From positions 1 through 7,056 of the forward strand of contig JAFWBF010000120.1 of the NCBI GenBank assembly GCA_017507285.1: a DNA stretch of 7,056 nt, written 5' to 3'. Position numbers and translations under genes: made by a program. Numbering within the stretch: the first letter of the stretch is position 1; each line of letters opens with the position of its first letter. The notes beneath the pieces were generated by a model. It worked only from the letters and a program-made list of their open reading frames with translations, was not told where the DNA came from and did not search any database. The DNA is from Bacteroidales bacterium. GTDB taxonomy: Bacteria > Bacteroidota > Bacteroidia > Bacteroidales > P3. This document shows, in pieces, positions 1 to 6,388 of the stretch.

Positions 1-65
1 ATAAAGCTATTTTGGAGGATGATGTGGCTGATATGGTGGTTGAGGAGGATAAAGGTATTTTGTAA
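1..65 (+). CDS. C-terminal end of an unidentified protein (partial)
   Basis: The reading frame starting at position 3 is open from the window edge to a TAA at 63-65 and encodes 20 residues ending in ADMVVEEDKGIL. The peptide is acidic and mixes charged and aliphatic residues, as expected of a real protein tail. The competing frame from position 1 is rich in Trp, Met and Cys and looks non-coding. Too little remains to name a family. The stop lies about 250 bp before the next promoter, so this gene is probably not co-transcribed with the sigma factor gene. No hairpin with a T-tract is evident directly after it. The call rests on composition and frame only. Confidence 0.45.
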   Translation, partial: KAILEDDVADMVVEEDKGIL

Positions 66-314
66 AGACGGTCTTATTTGTATGATGACTTTTGGGGCGT
101 GAAATAATGGTTTGGATGTTTATATCGGCCTGTTTTTTGATGAAAGATGTAGAAAAAAAGCTCCAAAAACATGGTAGAACAAAAAAAATATTGCAAGATT
201 TTTAAGTTTTTTTTCTTTCTCGTTTGGATTGTCTATTTATTTTGTAATTAGAGTTTTGGCTCTTATTTAAGATTTTGGATGCTATAATGTACTACGGATA
301 AAGATGAAAAATAT

Positions 315-345
315 TTTGGTAGTATCAAAAAAAAATGTATCTTTG
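315..345 (+). promoter_or_regulatory. Bacteroidetes-type promoter for the ECF sigma factor gene
   Basis: TTTG at 315-318 is followed after exactly 19 bp by TATCTTTG at 338-345. This matches the TTTG-N19-TAnnTTTG consensus recognised by the primary sigma factor of Bacteroidetes, and the trailing GC after the -7 element also fits. Transcription would begin near 350-353, giving a leader of roughly 80 nt. A housekeeping promoter suggests basal expression by the primary sigma factor; autoregulation cannot be judged from the sequence. Confidence 0.75.
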
Positions 346-423
346 CAATCTGAAATAAAAATGTATTATTAATAAAAACTGAAGATTATCGATAGAATAA
401 CTACACTTGAATTTAAAATAGTA

Positions 424-428
424 GGAGG
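424..428 (+). promoter_or_regulatory. Strong Shine-Dalgarno sequence
   Basis: GGAGG lies 5 nt before the ATG at 434-436 and fixes that start. Such a strong site is unusual in Bacteroidota, where most genes lack one. Neither the large gene nor rpsF in this window has a comparable sequence before its start. Confidence 0.8.
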
Positions 429-433
429 TAGTA

Positions 434-1033
434 ATGATTAACGTAACAGCGAAACAGCAGCTCACGGATGATGAGCTCATTATTGGTTACATGAATGGTA
501 ATTATTCAGATTTCGAGGCTTTATTGGCACGTCATCAGAACAAAGTTTATGGCTATATCTTTTCGTCGGTAAAGAACAAAGATGTTGCCGATGATATATT
601 TCAAGATACATTCTTTAAGGTAATTCATACTATAAATTCCGGTTCGTATAAGGATGAAAATAAATTCATCAATTGGGTTATGCGTATAGCACACAATTTG
701 ATAGTGGATCATTATCGCAGACTTAGCAAGATGCCAATGGTCTCGAGCCGAGATGGCGAAACCGATATTATAGACAACTTGCGAGTTCCGGATGATAATG
801 CCGAAAAAAGAATGATTCGTGTACAGACGCAACGTGATATTCGTAAGCTGATAAAGAAATTGCCCGAAGAGCAACGCCGTGTGGTTATAATGCGACATTA
901 TGGCAAATATGATTTCAAAGACATTGCGGCCAAAACAGGGGTGAGTATCAATACTGCTTTGGGCAGGATGAGGTATGCTATAATAAACTTACGCCGATTG
1001 GCGAAGGAAAGTAATGTCTCGGTAGATTTGTAA
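434..1033 (+). CDS. ECF-family RNA polymerase sigma factor (RpoE-like, sigma-70 family)
   Basis: The 199-residue product is a normal-length extracytoplasmic-function sigma factor, which binds core RNA polymerase and redirects it to a dedicated promoter set. Region 2 covers about residues 22-97: VADDIFQDTF (51-60) is the core-binding region 2.2 and FINWVMRIAHNLIVDHYRR (78-96) covers regions 2.3-2.4, which melt and read the -10 element. After a variable acidic linker (about 100-128), region 4 covers about 135-190, with LPEEQRRVV (143-151) and the helix-turn-helix DIAAKTGVSINTALGRMR (163-180) that reads the -35 element. Regions 1.1 and 3 are absent, as expected. The start is fixed by GGAGG 5 nt upstream. 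No anti-sigma gene lies beside it: the upstream gene ends at 65 and the downstream gene is convergent. It may therefore be controlled by an unlinked partner, by transcription or by translation. The family call is firm; its regulon and signal are unknown. Confidence 0.96.
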   Translation: MINVTAKQQLTDDELIIGYMNGNYSDFEALLARHQNKVYGYIFSSVKNKDVADDIFQDTFFKVIHTINSGSYKDENKFINWVMRIAHNLIVDHYRRLSKMPMVSSRDGETDIIDNLRVPDDNAEKRMIRVQTQRDIRKLIKKLPEEQRRVVIMRHYGKYDFKDIAAKTGVSINTALGRMRYAIINLRRLAKESNVSVDL

Positions 1034-1059
1034 GAGAGTAAAACCATTCTAATAAATTT

Positions 1060-1112
1060 GTCCCACAAAATTCTTTGGCAGTGCTAATTGAAGAATTTTG
1101 TGGGACTTTTTT
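1060..1112 (+). terminator. Intrinsic terminator of the sigma factor gene
   Basis: A perfect 16-bp inverted repeat (1060-1075 with 1091-1106, beginning GTCCCACAAAATTCT) with a 15-nt loop is followed at once by six T residues (1107-1112). It begins 26 nt after the sigma factor stop codon. This is a textbook Rho-independent terminator for + strand transcription. Confidence 0.9.
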
Positions 1113-1155
1113 GTACATTCTATTTTTTATTGGTCATTTTCTAAGAATGACCTTG

Positions 1156-1199
1156 TTTAAAAGAAAGCAGCGAACCATTCTTGTGAAATGGTTCGCTGC
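1156..1199 (-). terminator. Intrinsic terminator of the large exported-protein gene
   Basis: A perfect 13-bp inverted repeat pairs 1167-1179 (GCAGCGAACCATT) with 1187-1199 around a 7-nt loop. Read on the - strand, it starts 31 nt after the TAG stop of the large gene and is followed by the T-rich tail TTTCTTTTAA, the complement of 1157-1166. It therefore serves the - strand gene. A smaller 7-bp hairpin (1132-1138 with 1146-1152) lies between the two terminators and has no obvious role. Confidence 0.8.
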
Positions 1200-1230
1200 A
1201 GTATTTAGTTGGGAGAGGGTTGTTCAGAGC

Positions 1231-4200
1231 CTATTCGGTTTCGTCGTAACCATCGTCCTCTTCTTCCGATTCTTCTTCGAAATCTATGTCGGTTCCAGTA
1301 TCAGACGAGCCTAAATTCATTATATATTTAGAGAAGTTCTGTGCTTCGGTTTTCGTTGCCAACGAATAGCGATACACACCTTCTTCCGACTTGCCTTCTA
1401 CTATACGGTCTTTTTCGGATGTGTTTCTTATCAAGTCGTTGAACTCTCCTATGCTCGAATATACTTTCATGATTTGGCGATCGAAGTTGTAGTTGAAGTA
1501 GTACCAATGGCCGGCATCTACCTGAAGATATAGTCGAAGTTCGATACCTGTAGAACGTTTTTGTATTTGAGCACGTGTAGTTATCATTCTATGCACTTGT
1601 ACTTTTCCTACCTTTGCAAGGGCTGTTTTGCCAATGCAATAGTATCCTACAGCAGGTGAGTATTGCCATTTCATTTTGTCGAACATAAGAGTATGGTCGA
1701 ATATAGCAGGTTGTTTTTCAAATTCGCCCATGCCTGTAAACTCGTCGTAAATGGCATTTCCTTCTTCGTTGCCCAAATATTGGCATAGTGCACGACGCAT
1801 ATTCTCGTTGTTGGGGTCTTCTTGTGAGAGACTTAGGTCGTCAACGATGTATTGTCCCATCATGCCAAGAGCTTGTTCGTGGAATGGGAATGTAAATCCC
1901 ATCATCATGTTGATTTCTGATTCTGTTTCTGATTTGGTGTTGTTTACTGCCACATCACCGTATGTAAACAATTTCACAAAGTTTTGTCGTACATGGAATG
2001 TTAGTTCACCTTGACCAAATACATCGCATGTTTCGGTTTTCAAAGCCAAGTATTGACCTGATTCTTCTATCGGGTTTTCCACTTTAGCTTCGCTACCGAT
2101 GCGATATTCTTTGCGCGCTTTGTTGTATGCCAAGTAGCCTGCTGCACTCAGCAAGTCGTTGTCGGCAGCTTTGTCCAATGTAAGGAAAGCACTATACGGT
2201 TTGAGATCGGTTTTGCTAAATAGTATCGAAGCCGTCATGCGTTCTCCGTTGAGGTCGGTAGGTATTTCGGCCACCGGAATAACAATAGCTTTAGGATCAA
2301 CGCGGTCTTTGAATTTCATAAATCCCAGCTTTTCGTCGCCGGATTTGCAGTTGTGTCGTAGCTGAACGCCACCGTCAAACATATAGAATTCCTCTTGTGC
2401 ATCTACAGTTATTTTTCCCATATATCCAAATGCGGGGCTTAGCATGAAGCCTGCTGTATCGCTTATAAAGCCGTTACCCACGGTCATGCCGGTGTCGTTT
2501 GGAGCTATGTTGGAAATGAATATTTTTTGTTTGGTATTTTGCTCATCTATGTAGTCGATATATCCGCTGGCATAGTACGATTTTCTACTATTTATTTCCA
2601 CATCGGTATCGTAGAAGAGATGGTATCTGTCTGTAACGTCGGCCAATATTTGAGCTCCGGACAGTTTTTCCATCTTAGCTTGTGGGTAGATGTTTAGCGA
2701 ATCGCCTTTAGGAGCAATTGCAGCATCGGCCACTTCTATCAAGAACACGTCGTTGGCTGTAAGTTGTCCTATATTATACTTATATGTACCTTGCAGTGCA
2801 TAGAAAGCCAAACTGTCTTGTTCGGGTTTTGTGGAGATGTATTTTCCACCTTGCATAATTCGGTCAACACGTTTGTCCAAGGGTAGTGCTGCCACTCCTT
2901 GAGCGGTGTTGCTTTTGCTGTTTTGCAGAGCCAATTCTTTCTTGTTCATATCCCAAACAAATTTGTCGATACATGCCAGATATTCCACTATGTTCAATGG
3001 TATGCAGTCTATACCTTTGTTGGATGTGAATGTTCCTATTTGTTTGTCGAAATCGATATCCGATTTTACATCCGTTGCCAAGAAGGCTACACTGTCGTAA
3101 AGTTCTGATTTTAGTTTAAATTCCGATACGTTGGAAGTCATGTTGCGAGGTTTCATGTCGAAAACATCGGCATAAAGTTCAGCATCTCTGATAACGGCAC
3201 TTCCACCACCTTGTAGTCCGGCAGGACGTAGCACCAATTGGCCGCGGAATTTGGTTTCGCCTCTGTATAAAGTAAACGGTGTGTTTCGACTAGTGGCAAA
3301 CATTTCATCTTGATATGGCATCCATTTCACATCAATTCGGCTAGCCTGAGCATCGGGAGTGCTGGCACATTCGGTTATATAAAAGGTGTCTGTGATAGCC
3401 ACCATAGAGTCGGGCATAAATACCATGTTGTCTCTGCTAGCACGTGTTACGGACGATAGGTATTCCAAATCTCCTTCACCCAATAAACCTTTATTGCTCA
3501 AATCAATAATGTTTTTGTATTGACCTTTGCCACCGTATGCCGGTAATCCGCTTTCGGGTGTGTTCATAACAAAGCCAAGCGAATAGTCTTTTCGTACTAT
3601 CAATGGTTCGTTGATGTCGGGGAATATTCCGGCCGATACCAATGTTCCGTCGAGTATTACGCTGTCGGTTTCGAAGGTCATCATATTTCTGAGAGTAAAA
3701 GGTTTGATGATGAAGTAAAATTTGTCGCGTTTGTAAGCTCCATTGCGTATATATGGGCTTTCGTAGTAGGCATAGCAGTCCTTCAAACTTCTTATTATAG
3801 GGTAGTCTTTTATCTTTCTCAGACTTGATTTGTTGTTTGGTTCGTCGATAAGTATTTCGGCTTGGAGGTCGTGGATAGGTGTACGCACTAGTTCCAGAGG
3901 TGCATCGGGACGTTTGTCGGTAAACGATTTTACATAGAACATCATCGAGTCTATCTGTGGCAATGTCAGTTTGAAAGTATCATAGCTGAAGTTGGCATCC
4001 GAAACGTGCATAACAAATCGGCCGGCATTGATAAGTCCGTCAAATATTATATTTCTGTTTTTCTTTACCACAATATCTCCGTTTTTTGGATATATTGCTA
4101 CTTGGTGTGTGTCGCTAACAACCAATTTTTTTACACCCTTCATGGCAAGGTCGTTGGTTTTTAGGTCCAATATTGCGTTTTCGCTACTCATTGTTTCGGA

Positions 4201-5811
4201 GTGCAAAATCAAGGCATCGTAATCCACTTTTGGCGATTTTGCGTATGCACGACTGTATATTGGTAATTTGTCTTTTACATACACTCGGCCTTCGCCTTCG
4301 TTGAAGGTAAGAAGTCCACCTTTGGCCAAGGTATGAATCATCAATTTGGCTTGCATAATATCCATTTTTATGTCGCGAGCAAATTCGTCGATATAAAATT
4401 CGTTGCTCTTGCGGTTTCTCATATACCTATATACTCGTTGCAATGGGCTTATTTGGTCTATACCTTGAAGGTTTAAATACTTTTGTAGCGAATAGTAGTC
4501 GGCCGATTCGAACGACGAGTAGGATTGTGTACCTTGTTGACGAATCATGGAGATCTCCAATCTGTCGTCCGAAATATTCCAAGTTATATTTTCGCAGTAC
4601 ATATCTAGGTTATGATAGGTGTTAGTGTAGGGACTGTAGTAGTTACGTTTGCTACTATTGATAAGCGAAAGTTTTTTGTCGCCCACCACATAGCTAAGAG
4701 CCACGCCGGAATTGAATATCGAATCGCCATCGATGTATATAGTAATGTCTGCTATATCGCTTACAGCCTTCTCCGAAGTAAGCAGAAACTTGTATGCCGA
4801 AGCTACCACAAAAGGCTTATCATTACGGTAGAATATCAGAGTGGCAGGGTTTTTGCTGTCGGATGTGATAAATTTGGAACCGTTCATCATAAAACTACCT
4901 TTGTAATCAACGTTAGGCATTATGCCTGGAAGGATATAGTCTTTTTTGTATGAGCGGAATTTGGGAAAATTATATTTCTCGGGAGGCATTTTGTTTACCA
5001 TTTGTTCTTCCAAGCGTCCGATAACCGGCTCCTTGAGATATTTTTTGTTCATAAATTGCACCGAGTCTGCCACAAATTTTGGAAACTTTGTGTTGGCAGT
5101 ATAGTTGGACAAAGTGGCCCATACTTGGGCGCTTGAGAGCCCTGTGCGAGCCCAATCAATTTTACCACCGGTACCTATCCACTCGTAGTCCAACGGATAG
5201 TATACACCCTTTGTTCCTACGATAGTGCCACCGTCCTTGTCTGAATTATAAAAGAGTTCAAACGGAGTGTTGAAACGTACGGCAATACGTTCGTTTATAA
5301 TCTCGAACGAAAAAGGTGTTCCTTCGGGGAATTCCCACTTCGAGCCACGGAAATCGGTAAGTATGTTATTGTTCAACAGTGTTGCTGTGTAAGCAATAAA
5401 ATCATTAAAATCTCTGAGTTTGCGTTTTTTCTTCAGTATCAAATCCAATCCCTGTACCCAATTGTCGAAACTCTTGTCGGTTTGCGACGAATTTTTAAAC
5501 ACGATTTGTGTTTCCACAAACTTGTAAAAATCGGGTTGTTGACGCACTTTCAATTTTATCAGCTGGTTGGAAATAGCCACGATAAGTTCTTTATTTTCCT
5601 TGCTGTAGTTTGTCCAAATAGGAGTATAGAGCTTAAGCATATTTTCGTTGGCTGCTATTTGTTCTCTCGAACTCCCTTTGTTTTTATCCAAAAAATCAGA
5701 TACTTCGCCAATATAGTTGGCGGCCGTGAATGTAGTGGTGGCTTTTTGCCCATTCACCCATAGAAATGATACCAAGAAAGGTATCGCAATAATAAGCCGT
5801 TTTAAATTCAT
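1231..5811 (-). CDS. Very large exported protein of unknown function, conserved-hypothetical type
   Basis: The product is 1526 residues from the ATG at 5811-5809; a TTG two codons further upstream (5817) would also be in frame but is a less likely start. Residues 1-22 look like a signal peptide: Lys-Arg, then the hydrophobic core LIIAIPFLVSFLW, then VNG before a Gln at about 22. There is no lipobox cysteine and no later membrane segment, so periplasmic or outer-membrane-associated location is inferred. Residues about 22-290 look largely helical; 290-1450 look rich in short beta strands, with Gly/Asp turns and stretches such as YYASGYIDYIDE (about 1079-1090). Residues about 460-518 resemble a winged helix. 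The last 20 residues are strongly acidic (EEESEEEDDGYDETE). I see no catalytic motif, TonB-linked barrel signature or type IX secretion C-terminal domain. The frame is intact and ends in TAG, with its own terminator. I do not recognise a named family; the beta-rich segments vaguely recall LptA/AsmA-like envelope proteins, which is only an impression. Confidence 0.9.
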   Translation of the reverse strand: MNLKRLIIAIPFLVSFLWVNGQKATTTFTAANYIGEVSDFLDKNKGSSREQIAANENMLKLYTPIWTNYSKENKELIVAISNQLIKLKVRQQPDFYKFVETQIVFKNSSQTDKSFDNWVQGLDLILKKKRKLRDFNDFIAYTATLLNNNILTDFRGSKWEFPEGTPFSFEIINERIAVRFNTPFELFYNSDKDGGTIVGTKGVYYPLDYEWIGTGGKIDWARTGLSSAQVWATLSNYTANTKFPKFVADSVQFMNKKYLKEPVIGRLEEQMVNKMPPEKYNFPKFRSYKKDYILPGIMPNVDYKGSFMMNGSKFITSDSKNPATLIFYRNDKPFVVASAYKFLLTSEKAVSDIADITIYIDGDSIFNSGVALSYVVGDKKLSLINSSKRNYYSPYTNTYHNLDMYCENITWNISDDRLEISMIRQQGTQSYSSFESADYYSLQKYLNLQGIDQISPLQRVYRYMRNRKSNEFYIDEFARDIKMDIMQAKLMIHTLAKGGLLTFNEGEGRVYVKDKLPIYSRAYAKSPKVDYDALILHSETMSSENAILDLKTNDLAMKGVKKLVVSDTHQVAIYPKNGDIVVKKNRNIIFDGLINAGRFVMHVSDANFSYDTFKLTLPQIDSMMFYVKSFTDKRPDAPLELVRTPIHDLQAEILIDEPNNKSSLRKIKDYPIIRSLKDCYAYYESPYIRNGAYKRDKFYFIIKPFTLRNMMTFETDSVILDGTLVSAGIFPDINEPLIVRKDYSLGFVMNTPESGLPAYGGKGQYKNIIDLSNKGLLGEGDLEYLSSVTRASRDNMVFMPDSMVAITDTFYITECASTPDAQASRIDVKWMPYQDEMFATSRNTPFTLYRGETKFRGQLVLRPAGLQGGGSAVIRDAELYADVFDMKPRNMTSNVSEFKLKSELYDSVAFLATDVKSDIDFDKQIGTFTSNKGIDCIPLNIVEYLACIDKFVWDMNKKELALQNSKSNTAQGVAALPLDKRVDRIMQGGKYISTKPEQDSLAFYALQGTYKYNIGQLTANDVFLIEVADAAIAPKGDSLNIYPQAKMEKLSGAQILADVTDRYHLFYDTDVEINSRKSYYASGYIDYIDEQNTKQKIFISNIAPNDTGMTVGNGFISDTAGFMLSPAFGYMGKITVDAQEEFYMFDGGVQLRHNCKSGDEKLGFMKFKDRVDPKAIVIPVAEIPTDLNGERMTASILFSKTDLKPYSAFLTLDKAADNDLLSAAGYLAYNKARKEYRIGSEAKVENPIEESGQYLALKTETCDVFGQGELTFHVRQNFVKLFTYGDVAVNNTKSETESEINMMMGFTFPFHEQALGMMGQYIVDDLSLSQEDPNNENMRRALCQYLGNEEGNAIYDEFTGMGEFEKQPAIFDHTLMFDKMKWQYSPAVGYYCIGKTALAKVGKVQVHRMITTRAQIQKRSTGIELRLYLQVDAGHWYYFNYNFDRQIMKVYSSIGEFNDLIRNTSEKDRIVEGKSEEGVYRYSLATKTEAQNFSKYIMNLGSSDTGTDIDFEEESEEEDDGYDETE

Positions 5812-5814
5812 TGC

Positions 5815-5822
5815 CAAAATTA
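5815..5822 (-). promoter_or_regulatory. Possible -7 element overlapping the start of the large gene
   Basis: On the - strand TAATTTTG, matching TAnnTTTG, ends 3 nt before the ATG at 5811. No TTTG stands 19 bp upstream; the nearest one (5840-5836) is only 13 bp away. If used, transcription would start at or inside the start codon and the mRNA would be leaderless. In AT-rich DNA this match may be chance. Confidence 0.25.
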
Positions 5823-5944
5823 ATTATGTTTGTTACAAAATAAATAATGCTTTTAACGAACAAAAGCATACATTATTGCCCTATAAACACATACATGAAC
5901 AATAAAGTTATTAATACCTAAATGATGATAAGTTTTTTTGATGC

Positions 5945-5997
5945 TCGCCACTTTTCTATCCGGCCGTGGCGAAGGCTTAAAAGTCAACAGCCTTTGC
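5945..5997. repeat. Two overlapping, mutually exclusive inverted repeats
   Basis: TCGCCAC (5945-5951) pairs perfectly with GTGGCGA (5966-5972), loop 14 nt. GCGAAGGCT (5969-5977) pairs with AGCCTTTGC (5989-5997) with one G-T wobble, loop 11 nt. The stems share 5969-5972, so only one can form at a time. Neither is followed by a T-tract on either strand, so they do not look like terminators. Confidence 0.5.
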
Positions 5998-6090
5998 TAC
6001 TAAATTTCCCTCCCGATTTCGATGCGACAGCTATGCGATACAGCTACGTAAGAAAGGCGATGTAATTGTGCAATATTTGCCGAATAGATA

Positions 6091-6098
6091 TATCTTTG
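6091..6098 (+). promoter_or_regulatory. Promoter-like -7 box reading into the repeat element
   Basis: TATCTTTG matches TAnnTTTG and would start transcription near 6103-6107, at the left edge of the symmetric element. The -33 partner is weak: a TTG at 6066-6068 sits 22 bp upstream instead of about 19. This is a candidate only. Confidence 0.25.
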
Positions 6099-6107
6099 TT
6101 TTTCAGT

Positions 6108-6388
6108 TTGTTTCAGACTGCTTCGAAAAAGGTGGTTGCCCGTGTGCCGAAGTGGTGGTGGTCGTTGTTCGAAAAGGGTGGTTGCCGTTGTTCGGCGGAG
6201 GTGGTTTGCAAATGCCATTTGCAATATGTGCAAATGGCATTTGCGACCCTTGCAGATGGCATTTGCGATGGTCGCAGATGCCATTTGCGGACCACCATTA
6301 CAACACGCGGTCAACCACCCTTTTCGAACAGCGGCAACCACTATAATAGCACACGGGCAACCACCACTTCCGAAGCCTGTCAAAAACC
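6108..6388. mobile_element. Symmetric MITE-like element built from inverted 23-bp minisatellite arms
   Basis: Each arm consists of about five degenerate 23-bp units. On the left, units start at 6108 (degenerate), 6131, 6154, 6177 and 6200, the last four beginning GGTGGT. On the right, read on the - strand, units start at 6388 (degenerate), 6365, 6342, 6319 and 6296. The best-conserved unit begins GGTGGTTGCC and ends TTCGAAAAG. Perfect paired blocks are 6131-6147 with 6349-6365 (17 bp), 6166-6184 with 6312-6330 (19 bp), 6120-6125 with 6371-6376 and 6200-6205 with 6291-6296. All share a dyad axis at 6248, and the unpaired gaps are equal on both sides. The DNA is visibly richer in G+C than its flanks. 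There is no transposase, and I could not define target-site duplications, so mobility is inferred. It could instead be a REP/BIME-like structural repeat. Frames open through it on both strands are a by-product of few stop codons. Confidence 0.7.
6208..6288. repeat. Four 15-bp palindromes at an exact 22-bp period
   Basis: The copies are GCAAATGCCATTTGC (6208-6222), GCAAATGGCATTTGC (6230-6244), GCAGATGGCATTTGC (6252-6266) and GCAGATGCCATTTGC (6274-6288). Each has 7-bp arms around one central base. They are separated by unrelated 7-bp spacers and start exactly 22 bp apart, about two helical turns, so a bound protein would meet every copy on nearly the same face. The array forms the centre of the larger symmetric element: copies 1 and 4, and copies 2 and 3, mirror each other about 6248. 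The last two copies carry the same A-to-G change in the left arm. Confidence 0.9.

Larger units (their letters stand above)
66..433. other. AT-rich intergenic spacer and sigma factor leader
   Basis: No credible gene is visible in this stretch. It is strongly A/T-rich, with several A and T runs (for example T8 near 209-216) but no G+C-rich hairpin in front of them, so no convincing intrinsic terminator for the upstream gene. The only clear functional signals are the promoter at 315-345 and the Shine-Dalgarno sequence at 424-428 belonging to the downstream sigma factor gene. The predicted untranslated leader is about 80 nt. Confidence 0.6.
5812..6107. other. Left part of the divergent spacer
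   Basis: No credible gene is present. About 5823-5940 is AT-rich and presumably holds the promoter of the large - strand gene. From about 5943 the G+C content rises. Two overlapping hairpins lie at 5945-5972 and 5969-5997, and a short tandem duplication at 6023-6046. A rightward TAnnTTTG match occurs at 6091-6098, just before the symmetric repeat element. An open frame of 148 codons on the - strand (6446-6000) runs through this region and the repeat and is judged fortuitous. Confidence 0.55.

Noticed and set aside
184..216. Terminator for the gene ending at 65
   Set aside because: The T-run near 209-216 is preceded only by a short A-U stem with no G+C pairs, so it does not make a convincing terminator.
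521..898. 125-codon open frame antisense to the sigma factor gene
   Set aside because: It lies wholly inside a confidently identified sigma factor gene on the opposite strand and has no recognisable product.
5812..5817. TTG at 5817 as start of the large gene
   Set aside because: The ATG two codons later gives a better signal-peptide start, and the TTG falls within a TAATTTTG promoter-like sequence.
6208..6288. CRISPR array
   Set aside because: The repeat is only 15 bp and palindromic, the spacers are 7 bp, and no cas gene is present; the period of 22 bp is too short.
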